Made by a program: the position numbers and the translations under genes. Shown here piece after piece: positions 1 through 7,700 of a stretch of DNA of 10,382 bases. Under the pieces are notes generated by a model. It worked only from the letters and a program-made list of their open reading frames with translations, searched no databases and had not been told where the DNA came from. Location: positions 1 through 10,382 of the forward strand of contig JAJZMR010000021.1 of the NCBI GenBank assembly GCA_021847535.1. The letters run 5' to 3'. How positions within the stretch are numbered: the stretch's first letter is position 1; every line of letters starts with the position of its first letter. Source of the DNA: a bacterium (GTDB taxonomy: Bacteria; Babelota; Babeliae; Babelales; Babelaceae).

Positions 1-61
1 CCCTCGGTAATGCATTTTAAGTCAAAATTGTTTGTTGTTAGCAATACGAGGTAATTCTTTT

Positions 62-90
62 TTGCAATTTGGATTATCATGTTTTATACT
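62..90 (+). promoter_or_regulatory. Sigma70-type promoter for the membrane protein-potABCD operon
   Basis: A TTGCAA hexamer at 62-67 (4 of 6 matches to the -35 consensus) is separated by exactly 17 bases from TATACT at 85-90 (5 of 6 matches to the -10 consensus). Transcription would begin near 96-98, giving a leader of about 40 bases before the ATG at 138. This is the only well-spaced promoter I see before the operon. Positions 1-61 show no gene I can support, and no operator or riboswitch fold is evident. The assignment rests on consensus and spacing only. Confidence 0.55.
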
Positions 91-125
91 GATGTTTTCA
101 TTATTGAGAATATTTTTGCTTGAAA

Positions 126-130
126 AAGGA
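126..130 (+). promoter_or_regulatory. Ribosome binding site that decides the first gene's start
   Basis: AAGGA at 126-130 lies 7 bases before the ATG at 138. The frame is also open from a TTG at 120, but that codon would place this Shine-Dalgarno sequence inside the coding region and has no good site of its own. The ATG at 138 is therefore preferred. The same AAGGA-plus-7 spacing occurs before the large gene at 4728. Confidence 0.7.
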
Positions 131-137
131 ACATCCC

Positions 138-833
138 ATGAATAACATACACGATCATGCGCACCATACTCACCACGACCATGTCGGGTCATTGCGTCAA
201 GAGCTTATCTGCCATTTTCCATATGCTGCTTTTTCTTTAGCGCTTGGCTTTGTTATATTGAGTCTTATACATTTGTTGACCAGTTCGACTCCTTACGCGT
301 ATGATCTTGCTCGGTCGTATCATATTCTTTTCCATTCTTTTCACTATCTCCATCTTATTTTTGCCGTTACTGGAACGGCGGTTATGTTTTTCCGTTTTTC
401 GAATAATGTTGTTGCCGGCATGATTGTTTCATTGATTGCGCCAGCGATTTTTTGCACTTTATCTGACGTTGCCTTACCAGCGCTTGCGGGAAATCTGCTT
501 GGTGTCTATATGCCTGTGCATATTTGTTTTACACAGTTTGCAGATTTGATTAATCTAACCCCCTTTATGCTTGTTGGATTAATAAATGGTTGGATGATAC
601 GTTCACATAGCGAAAATGCTTTGGGTTTTATTTCATTGATTTCTCATTTTATCCATATTCTTATCAGTTCGTTAGCCGCGCTTTTTTATATGGTTTCCTA
701 TGGTTTTACCCAGTGGCACAGCATGATGGGAATTTTGTTAATCTTTTTGTTGGTAGCGGTAGTAATTCCATGTACACTATCAGATATTGTAGTTCCTCTC
801 TATTTTGCTCGACGTAAGGCTCGCCGTTCATGA
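138..833 (+). CDS. Polytopic membrane protein with His-rich N-terminus and duplicated CTLSD motif; unknown function
   Basis: I do not recognise this 231-residue protein. Residues 5-15 carry seven histidines among eleven residues (HDHAHHTHHDH), which suggests a metal-binding tail. The rest is very hydrophobic, with about six membrane segments (roughly 24-48, 62-86, 92-122, 138-154, 164-190 and 196-224). The body looks like an internal duplication: an HxxH motif (H69/H72 and H170/H173) is followed 34-39 residues later by the identical string CTLSD and a proline four residues on (106-114 and 212-220). Its stop overlaps the potA start as ATGA, so it is probably translationally coupled to the polyamine importer. 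By inference it may be an accessory membrane subunit, or an independent metal or small-molecule transporter carried in the same operon. The tail ends in basic residues (RRKARRS), fitting a cytoplasmic C-terminus. That the frame codes is near certain; its role is unknown. Confidence 0.85.
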   Translation: MNNIHDHAHHTHHDHVGSLRQELICHFPYAAFSLALGFVILSLIHLLTSSTPYAYDLARSYHILFHSFHYLHLIFAVTGTAVMFFRFSNNVVAGMIVSLIAPAIFCTLSDVALPALAGNLLGVYMPVHICFTQFADLINLTPFMLVGLINGWMIRSHSENALGFISLISHFIHILISSLAALFYMVSYGFTQWHSMMGILLIFLLVAVVIPCTLSDIVVPLYFARRKARRS

Positions 834-1921
834 GAAGTATCCAGTTAAAGAATATTACCAAAAGTTATCAGGGTGATCTCATCCTTGAAAGTCTTAATCT
901 TACCATCCCAGAGGGCAAATTTTTTGCTCTTCTGGGTCCGAGTGGTTGTGGCAAAACAACAATTTTGCGATTGATTGGGGGATTCGAAACGGTTGATAGC
1001 GGCGCTATTTTTTTGGGCGACGAAAATATCACCCACAAACCTATTAATCAGCGACGGGTGAATACTGTTTTTCAAAGTTATGCACTTTTTCCGCACATGT
1101 CAGTTTTTGAAAATGTCGCCTATGGCATGAAAGTTAAGGGTGTTCCAGTTGATGAAATCCAGGAGCGCGTTATTAAGGTTTTAAGATCAGTCCATCTTGA
1201 ATCTCATACGTATAAACATATTAAAAATTTATCTGGTGGCCAGCAGCAACGTGTTGCGCTTGCGCGTGCAATCATCAATGAGCCCGAAGTTCTCCTTTTA
1301 GATGAACCGCTTGCAGCCTTAGATAGCCGACTTAAAGAAAAGGTGCTGATTGAGCTTATTGAGCTGCAAGATAAACTGAAAACAACTTTTATTTACGTTA
1401 CCCATGATCCTTCCGAGGCGCTCACGGTTGCAGATCAGATGGCTATTATGAATCATGATGGAATCGTTGAGCAGATCGGGACTCCTAAAGAAATTTATGA
1501 GTTTCCGCAATCATCATTCGTTGCTCAATTTGTTGGTAATACGAATATATTCGTTGGTATTTATCAAGAAATCGAAGGGCAACCATCTATAGATATACCT
1601 CACTTAGGTTGCTTTTCTATCTTTATTCCGCGCAAAAAAGAATGGATGATTCCGGGCAAACAAATTGTTATGAGTATCAGGCCTGAAAAATTCTTTATTA
1701 CCAAAAAAGAGATTGATGGATTTTCTCATAGACTAAAAGGTGTTGTTGAGGCGATTGTTTATCATGGTAGATCAACGCAATATAATATTCGTTTGCAAAA
1801 TGAGCAACTAGTCCAGGTATTTGAGCAGAATGAAGAGCATTTTCCACAACAGGTTATCGATTACGATAATGAATTGTATTTGTATTGGCAAAAAGAAAAT
1901 GTGGTAGTCGTTGAGCGTTAA
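830..1921 (+). CDS. potA: Spermidine/putrescine ABC transporter ATP-binding protein PotA
   Basis: This 363-residue protein is the cytoplasmic ATPase that powers polyamine import, acting as a dimer on the PotB-PotC permease pair. All nucleotide-binding motifs are intact and in order: Walker A GPSGCGKTT (36-44), Q-loop Gln82 in FQSYALFPHM, signature LSGGQQQRVALARA (134-147), Walker B VLLLDEP (154-160), D-loop ALD (163-165) and switch His192 in THD. Residues from about 235 form the C-terminal TOBE-type regulatory region, including SIRPEK (282-287). The length is close to that of E. coli PotA. The ATG overlaps the preceding stop (ATGA at 830-833), and potB begins 11 bases downstream. Related CUT1/MOI-type importers for iron, sulfate or maltose have similar ATPases. 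The polyamine assignment is supported by the TVFQSYALFPHMSVFENVAYG stretch and by the neighbouring permeases and binding protein. Confidence 0.95.
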   Translation: MRSIQLKNITKSYQGDLILESLNLTIPEGKFFALLGPSGCGKTTILRLIGGFETVDSGAIFLGDENITHKPINQRRVNTVFQSYALFPHMSVFENVAYGMKVKGVPVDEIQERVIKVLRSVHLESHTYKHIKNLSGGQQQRVALARAIINEPEVLLLDEPLAALDSRLKEKVLIELIELQDKLKTTFIYVTHDPSEALTVADQMAIMNHDGIVEQIGTPKEIYEFPQSSFVAQFVGNTNIFVGIYQEIEGQPSIDIPHLGCFSIFIPRKKEWMIPGKQIVMSIRPEKFFITKKEIDGFSHRLKGVVEAIVYHGRSTQYNIRLQNEQLVQVFEQNEEHFPQQVIDYDNELYLYWQKENVVVVER

Positions 1922-1932
1922 AAGGGTGGAGT

Positions 1933-2769
1933 ATGGGTCGACTTTTTGAAAGTGTACGTAAAGAATTTCCTTTTTTAGTAGGGACTTCAGCTCTTGTATG
2001 GCAAATACTTTTTTTTGTTATACCTCTTTTTTGTATTATACAGCAAGCGTTTCATGGAAGATTCGGGGAATATTTTTTTCCTTTTTTTGATTCAGTATTT
2101 GTCGCGGTGATAGCCCGATCTTTATGGATGGCGTTCTCTAATAGTTTTTTATGCCTTTTTTTTGCTTATCCTTTAACCTATTTTTTGGCGTTTAAGGCAG
2201 GTAGGCTGAGAATACCAGGTCTTTTTTTACTTATCGTTCCATTTTGGACAAATTTTTTATTACATATTTACGCCTGGTTTTTCGTTTTAGAAAAAAATGG
2301 ATTTCTTAATACACTGTTGTTGTCGATGGGGCTTATTTCTCAGCCGCTGAGTTTATTAAATACGTGGTTTTCTGTCATGGTTATGATGGTTTATTACTAC
2401 ATGCCGTTCATGGTATTGCCTCTTTATACGCAGTTTGAAAAATTTGACAATCGCCTTTTTGAAGCTTCTCTCGATTTAGGGGCTAGCTGGTTTCAGACAG
2501 TTCGTTATGTTTTAATACCGGCGACTTTGCCGGGGATTATTTCAGGATTTTTTCTTGTGTTTGTTCCATCGTTTGGAGAGTTTGCTATTCCCGAGCTTAT
2601 GGGAGGTGATAAATTTTTATGTGTAGGTTCACTGATTTCGTATTGTGTATTAGGTGCTGAAACCGCTTCATATGGGGCAGCATTTACCTTGATGAGCTCT
2701 CTGGTGCTGATAGGTGCAAGTATAATTATATATGGGGCTCTTGCTCGCTCGCTTAAGGGGCGTTTATGA
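1933..2769 (+). CDS. potB: Spermidine/putrescine ABC transporter permease PotB
   Basis: This 278-residue inner-membrane permease is one half of the polyamine translocation channel. It has about six membrane segments (roughly 18-40, 58-85, 96-118, 146-168, 198-220 and 248-271). The cytoplasmic EAA loop that docks on PotA is clear: EASLDLGAS at 177-185, continuing to the I-P-x-x-L-P-G-I element at 195-202. The segment VPFWTNFLLHIYAWF (102-116) matches the conserved PotB region known in E. coli as VPFWTNSL-x-R-TYAW. The length equals the family norm. The start at 1933 is preceded by the purine-rich stretch AAAGGGTGGAG at 1921-1931. The stop overlaps the potC start as ATGA (2766-2769). The gene is very T-rich, with two runs of eight T (2009-2016 and 2156-2163) that leave the frame intact. 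Confidence 0.95.
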   Translation: MGRLFESVRKEFPFLVGTSALVWQILFFVIPLFCIIQQAFHGRFGEYFFPFFDSVFVAVIARSLWMAFSNSFLCLFFAYPLTYFLAFKAGRLRIPGLFLLIVPFWTNFLLHIYAWFFVLEKNGFLNTLLLSMGLISQPLSLLNTWFSVMVMMVYYYMPFMVLPLYTQFEKFDNRLFEASLDLGASWFQTVRYVLIPATLPGIISGFFLVFVPSFGEFAIPELMGGDKFLCVGSLISYCVLGAETASYGAAFTLMSSLVLIGASIIIYGALARSLKGRL

Positions 2770-3562
2770 AAGTCTTATCGATCGTTAAAAAAGGGATAAT
2801 TTTTCTGGCGATTGCGTCTATTTATCTCTTTTTTTATATTCCCATTGCTATTCTTATAACTTTTTCTTTTAATAGCGCGGCATTTCCGTCACCATGGATA
2901 TCTTTTACTTGGCAGTGGTACCATGAATTGTTCGGTACGGTTTATATTTGGTATGCCTTGAGCAATTCATTTATTATTGCTTTAAGCGCTACAATCTTAA
3001 GTGTTCTTTTTGCTCTTGCGCTTGTTTACATGCGCCTTTTTACTAGAAGAGCTTCGCTTTTTGATTCGCTTTTTTCTCTTTTTTATGCAAATCTTATTGT
3101 TCCTGAGGTGGTATTGGGTGTTGGTCTTTTAAGTTTTTTTGTTATTTGTGCAGCGCCATTAGGTATTGTGACTCTTATTATCGCGCATACAGTTTTGGGA
3201 CTTGGCTTTGCCGTACCATTAATTAATGGCCGATTTGCTGAGCTTGATATGCGGCTTGTAGAAGCATCGCTCGATTTGGGTGCAACAGTCCATCAAACTT
3301 TTTTTCTATTATTATGCCCTTGTTACGATCAACAATTATTGCTGCTGCATTGTTAGTATTTATACTATCATTTGACGATTTTGTGCTTTCTTATTTTTGT
3401 TCTGGAACATCAGTTCAGACATTATCTCTCTATCTTTTATCTATGTTGCGAACTGGGATATCTCCCGTTATGAATGCATTATCAACGTTTCTTTTTATAT
3501 TGAGCGCATTTTTAGTCATGCTTTTTTGTTGGATAACTTTTTTTGACAAGAATGGTGTGTGA
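2766..3562 (+). CDS. potC: Spermidine/putrescine ABC transporter permease PotC, interrupted by a one-base frameshift
   Basis: This is the second polyamine permease subunit. The opening frame (2766-3356, 196 residues) carries the N-terminal membrane segments and the EAA loop EASLDLGATVHQTF (166-179). It then turns into a non-homologous tail and stops at 3356. The rest of the protein continues in the -1 frame from MPLLRSTIIAAALLVFILSF (codons from 3314) to the stop at 3562. It includes SFDDFVLSYFCSG and GISPVMNALSTFLFILS, which correspond to MDDVVVSSFVTG and GVSPEVNALATILLVLS of E. coli PotC. Shifting to -1 within the T run at 3299-3305 joins the two parts into a 265-residue protein, matching the family length of about 264, with the expected EAA-loop reading FFSIIMPLL. 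The downstream ATG at 3314 has no ribosome binding site and would start inside the EAA loop, so a separate gene is unlikely. The importer needs PotC, so either the frame is recoded, the copy is inactive, or the base call is wrong. Confidence 0.85.
3299..3305 (+). other. T7 tract, possible T TTT TTT slippery site at the potC frameshift
   Basis: Seven T residues sit in the zero frame as acT TTT TTT cta, so the phase is exactly X XXY YYZ, as expected for -1 ribosomal frameshifting. A -1 slip gives codons TTT, TCT, ATT, ATT, ATG and restores the PotC sequence. Insertion of one extra T (in DNA, or in RNA by polymerase slippage) would give the same protein. A 6-bp inverted repeat (AACAAT at 3331-3336, ATTGTT at 3349-3354) lies 25 bases downstream. 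That is farther than the usual 5-9 base spacing, so it is weak support for programmed recoding. The tract is certain; its role is open. Confidence 0.5.
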
Positions 3563-3565
3563 GCG

Positions 3566-4636
3566 ATGAATATGGTCAATTTCTTTGTGAAAATTTTGGG
3601 CGTTGGATGTTGGGTTGTTTTGTTTATGTGCCTTATGTATAGCATGAAGATAGCTCTTTTTTTCCCTGCGCAAAAAACTATTACAATTGCCTGTTGGAGC
3701 GATATTTTAGATCCGGCATTTCTTGCTGAATTTCAGAAAAAAAATGGCGTTAAGATAAATCTGAGCTATTTTTCATCAAACGAAGAGCTCCTTGTTAAGT
3801 TGAAGACAACAGGGGGTAAGGGCTTTGATCTCATTCTTCCGTCAGATTATGCGATCAAATTACTCGCAGATCAGCAGCTGCTTAAAAAAATTGATAAATC
3901 GCGATTAGATTTTTTTGCCGATCTTAACCCGATGCTCTTGGGAAATACGTACGATCCGCATAATGATTATTCATTGCCTTTATTTTGGGAACTCTATGGG
4001 GTTGGAATTGATGAACGTATTTTTTCTTCTGAACAGCTCAAAGATCCGTGGGAATTAATTTTTGGTAACGCATCTCATGATTATACAATTACCATGGTTA
4101 ATGACCCGATTGAAATGGTCATGTTGGCATCGCTCTATCTTTTTAAGCATGTAGATTCTTTAGATCATTATAAATTGCGTGCTGTAGAAGATCTTTTACG
4201 TAAACAAAAAAAATTTGTTAAGGCTTATGTTGATTTTCGTGGAGATTATTTTCTTGCTACAAAAAATTGTGCAGCAATCGTTTCATCAAGCTCATATATT
4301 TTACGTGCACAGAAACAATTTCCTTTTATTAAATTTTTAGTGCCGCGTCAAACATTTGTCACGATTGAAAATTGTGCTTTGTCTCAGGCCACTGAGCATG
4401 AAGACGTTATTTATGCATTGCTCAATAGTCTTTATCAAACAGAAAATGTTGCACGTCATTGTGAACAATTTTCGTTTTTTCCCGCAACACTTTCTGCACG
4501 TGAGCATATTGGTGGAAGTGAGCAACAGCAAGAACTTGCTTTTCTTAATCCCACAGATTTTTCACGCCTCTTTTTTTTCAAAAAACAGTTGGATCAGATC
4601 GATTTAATACGTGTTTGGGCACGCATTAAATCTTAG
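3566..4636 (+). CDS. potD: Spermidine/putrescine-binding protein PotD-like
   Basis: This 356-residue protein is the periplasmic solute-binding component that delivers polyamine to PotB/PotC. An N-terminal hydrophobic stretch (5-33) acts as signal or anchor. The cysteines at 15 and 22 do not sit in a canonical lipobox, so it may stay membrane-tethered. The mature part follows the PotD pattern: ITIACWSDILDPAFLAEF (39-56), LKTTGGKGFDLILPSDY (79-95), KKIDKSRL (107-114), and DPHNDYSLPLFW (130-141), which parallels DPNNDYSIPYIW. By alignment from memory with E. coli PotD, Trp34 (W44 here), Asp168 (D180) and Glu171 (E183) are retained. The position of Tyr37 is hydrophobic, Trp229 and Trp255 appear lost, and Asp257 is Glu268. 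The ligand or its affinity may therefore differ. The start follows the potC stop by three bases, with only a weak GTGTGAG ribosome site. A second in-frame ATG lies two codons later. Confidence 0.88.
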   Translation: MNMVNFFVKILGVGCWVVLFMCLMYSMKIALFFPAQKTITIACWSDILDPAFLAEFQKKNGVKINLSYFSSNEELLVKLKTTGGKGFDLILPSDYAIKLLADQQLLKKIDKSRLDFFADLNPMLLGNTYDPHNDYSLPLFWELYGVGIDERIFSSEQLKDPWELIFGNASHDYTITMVNDPIEMVMLASLYLFKHVDSLDHYKLRAVEDLLRKQKKFVKAYVDFRGDYFLATKNCAAIVSSSSYILRAQKQFPFIKFLVPRQTFVTIENCALSQATEHEDVIYALLNSLYQTENVARHCEQFSFFPATLSAREHIGGSEQQQELAFLNPTDFSRLFFFKKQLDQIDLIRVWARIKS

Positions 4637-4648
4637 CATTCTTTTTTA

Positions 4649-4675
4649 TTGACATCCTTTGAATGAGTGTATGAA
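4649..4675 (+). promoter_or_regulatory. Candidate promoter for the large exported-protein gene
   Basis: A perfect TTGACA is present at 4649-4654. The best -10 candidate is TATGAA at 4670-4675 (4 of 6 matches) with a short 15-base spacer, so the promoter would be suboptimal. A start near 4682 would leave about 45 bases of leader before the ATG at 4728. It lies in the only gap longer than 20 bases after the operon promoter, which is where a separate transcription unit would be expected to begin. Confidence 0.35.
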
Positions 4676-4691
4676 ACTCAATTTTTGAGTT
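4675..4691 (+). terminator. Small A+T-rich hairpin after potD, doubtful terminator
   Basis: AACTCAA (4675-4681) and TTGAGTT (4685-4691) form a 7-bp stem with a 3-base TTT loop, 39 bases after the potD stop. The stem has only two G-C pairs and is not followed by a proper T run, so it is a weak intrinsic terminator at best. It overlaps the candidate -10 at 4670-4675. Confidence 0.2.
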
Positions 4692-4727
4692 CTTAGACAT
4701 TAGTTTTCCTAAAAGAAGGATGTTTAC

Positions 4728-7700
4728 ATGAGAGATTCGTTGTTCAAAAAAATTACACAAAGCGCCTTTTGTGCGCTGCTTATATGCAGTTCACGCATAG
4801 ACGCTGACACAATCTGGAGTGGCGGAGCTCAAAGTGGCAATGTCACCGTTGCCCCTGGAAATTCGCTGATTATTTCAGGTCAAAATTTTCTCACAACACC
4901 CGTTAATATTGTCAATACATCAGGCAGTACGGGCTACGTCACCATCGCTGCTGATGCAACTATTACCTCTTCTCAAGAGTTATACTTTTCGGCTACCACG
5001 GGAAGCATTATCACCGTAAGTGTTATTAACGATCTGACCTTGAGCGGCACCAATGGGGTGAACTTTTTGGTTACCATGAGTGGTGGTGGAACGCTCGATT
5101 TTCAAATCGCGGGCGGAAAGACATTGAGTTTTACGCAAACAACGACAGTAGGTGGTGGGACCATCTTTTTGGACAATATGATTAATACTTCACCAACGGT
5201 TGTTTTCCAGCGCTTCAGCCCAGCCAGTGATCCAGACCCCGATGGCCACGCTTTTATAGAGGTTGGCAATAATTCTGCTATAAGTTTTTTGGGACAGTTC
5301 TCGGGAAATAGCGGGACGATACAATTTGATGCGACAGCAAGTACATCAAATATTGGCCGCTTGATCTTGCAAATTAATGATGGTGGTGCTGTAGTCAACG
5401 AAGCTGCATCATTGACCCGCTTTCCGGTGACCCTTGCAAATATTCAATTTAATCAGGGATCAAGCTATGGCAATCCAGAGCTTCTTTTTGGCGGAACCCC
5501 GTCTGTTGGAAATTACAATGGCTTGCTTATTGTTAATGGCAACCTCACATGGAATGGTTTAGAAAATAATCCATTTTGTGAATTAACTCCTACCAGCTCA
5601 ACGGTTATTCGTTCAGGGTTTATTTTGGGTGCCGGTTCAAAAACAACAGTCAATCCTGAAAGTTATATTGATTACGTTGTTACGGTAACAAATATAACGG
5701 TGCTTCCAGCAATTCCAGACGATGTTTTAAATGTGCCTTGTGAGCGTTTTTTAACGCGAGTTATCAAGGACCGAAACCCAGCAGCATTGATCATTGATGG
5801 CAATCCAGACAATTCAGACCCTGCACAAATTTTTATGCTAGGAAATTCTGCTATATATTTTAGATCTGGTGTTGATTGCTTGGGAAACTCAAGTATGTTT
5901 GCCGCTGATGGGACAATATCCTTCACGATAAATCCGACACTTAATCCAAGTGATGAAGGATCTTTGCTTAATGTAGGGACAATATTGCTTGATGTCGAAG
6001 GGCCGTTAGTAGTAAATGGTGATTCTGATCCGGCATTTACGGATGGGACAGCGCTTCAGATACTTTCTTGGCAGGTGACGTCAACAGGCGGTTCAGTCCT
6101 TATTTATCAAAATGATACAAATTTCCCCTTGCGAACATATGCGCAAGATGCTCAAGGGAATTATTTACAATATGGTAGTGGTACCTTTTTAATTAATAAC
6201 AAAATGGCGCTTTACCAAATGCATTTACAGCATACTGACGAAATACATCCGATATTTGATGATAATATTGCTGGTCAATCATCGCCAACTTACGTCGGTG
6301 GTGATCGGCTGAATATCTGCTGCACGAGCAACCTCAGCTGTCCATGTTATGCAGCACGCGTTGTTCCTGCAATACAATTTTATAATTCTTATTTCGATTT
6401 ACATACAAGCGCAGCAGCTGTAGGGTTAAGCTTGCAGATTGTGAATGATTTTGCTCCTGACCTGAACAATATAAGCCAATTTATTTTTTACGGCAATGGG
6501 CGATGCATTGATAATGGAACAGGCAGAAGCCTTATTTTAGGAACAGAGGTTGGTTCAACCGCTGCAGATTTTCAAACCATTGTGAGCCGTGATGCGCAAC
6601 TTGATGTGATGCAGACGGTTACCGTTGTTGATGCTGGACGCGTTAACCCGGAGATCGACCTTCAATTGACTGTTTCAGTGAATAATTATAAAGTTACTCC
6701 AGGAATTACGGGAAATATCTCCGGTCAATTGGGCGTTAATACGCTATTTCTTGCATATGCAAGTAATATCTCAATTGGGACTCAAAATAATACATTTGGT
6801 GGAACATCTCTACCAACCTTAGATATTTTAGGTGAATTCTTTTCATTTTCAACCCAAGGTGGGGATTTAAATAGCCCGCAATCAAGTTGTACCACAGGCC
6901 AAGGGGGCATGTTTGTCGATTACAACGGCGTTGTCAATAACAACAGTAATCGTGTTAATTTTGGTATGATGGTCACCAAATCATCTAATGGTTTGGTAAA
7001 TTTGGCCTATAATCAGGTATTTTTTGATCCACGTGTTGGCATCGCGCAATGGCAATTAAATCTTAATGATCCATCGCAACTTCTTATTATCGGCCCTGAT
7101 ACTGAATTTTCAGATTATACGCTTGATTGGCAAAATTTAATGAAGGATTATTGTTCTACCTACAGTCAACCATTGTTTGTACCATATGAGCCGACAACAG
7201 CACCATTCTTTCCAGCGACCTTGTATCCTGTTGTGGCTGCAAATCTCAATGGCTTGCCGACGATACAAGGAACAGTTGATCAAATGCAGGTGATTAACTC
7301 TCGTCTTGGTGATCAAGTCCACTTAATGATTGATGGTGGTCTTGTTCGTGAGTTTGTCTTATTGACCGGACGATCATCTGGAACAGCTCCTGTCGGTGTT
7401 TTAGCCTTACAAAATAATGCACTTGTTGGCCTGGGTACGGCTGCTCGTAATGTCGATTCGCTTGATGCAAGTGTGGTCCTAGGAGTCAATGGCGTGATTC
7501 TTATGCCAAATGGAAGCGCGACTGTTCGTTTAAATGTTGATACATTGATTAACAATTACTGCCATATTGTAACGGGAACGGCATTTGGTTCCACAGCTGT
7601 CACAGGCGACAGGCTGCTGATCGATTCAGTTGTTCCTAAAGGGTTGCGTATCAAATCAGATGGTGTTCTTGACCTGACACAATTTACCTCAACACTCCAA

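Noticed and set aside
120..137. TTG start six codons upstream for the first gene
   Set aside because: The AAGGA ribosome site at 126-130 would lie within the coding region, and the ATG at 138 has ideal spacing.
845..1096. Minus-strand open frame of 83 codons opposite potA (and similar ones at 1319-1510, 3430-3645, 4337-4531, 5102-5398, 5672-5926, 7137-7322, 7313-7555, 8069-8260)
   Set aside because: All lie antisense within strongly supported + strand genes, show no family-like composition and are expected by chance opposite coding sequence.
3331..3354. Hairpin AACAAT/ATTGTT as a frameshift stimulator
   Set aside because: It is only 6 bp, with one G-C pair and a 12-base loop, and sits 25 bases past the T7 tract. 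That is too weak and too far for a confident call.
3314..3562. Separate small gene of 82 codons beginning at ATG 3314
   Set aside because: It has no ribosome binding site, starts in the middle of the EAA loop, and its sequence is the exact C-terminal continuation of PotC. It is the shifted half of potC.
4356..4607. An 83-codon + frame inside potD
   Set aside because: It overlaps the conserved PotD frame, has no ribosome site, and its composition is a frame-shifted shadow.
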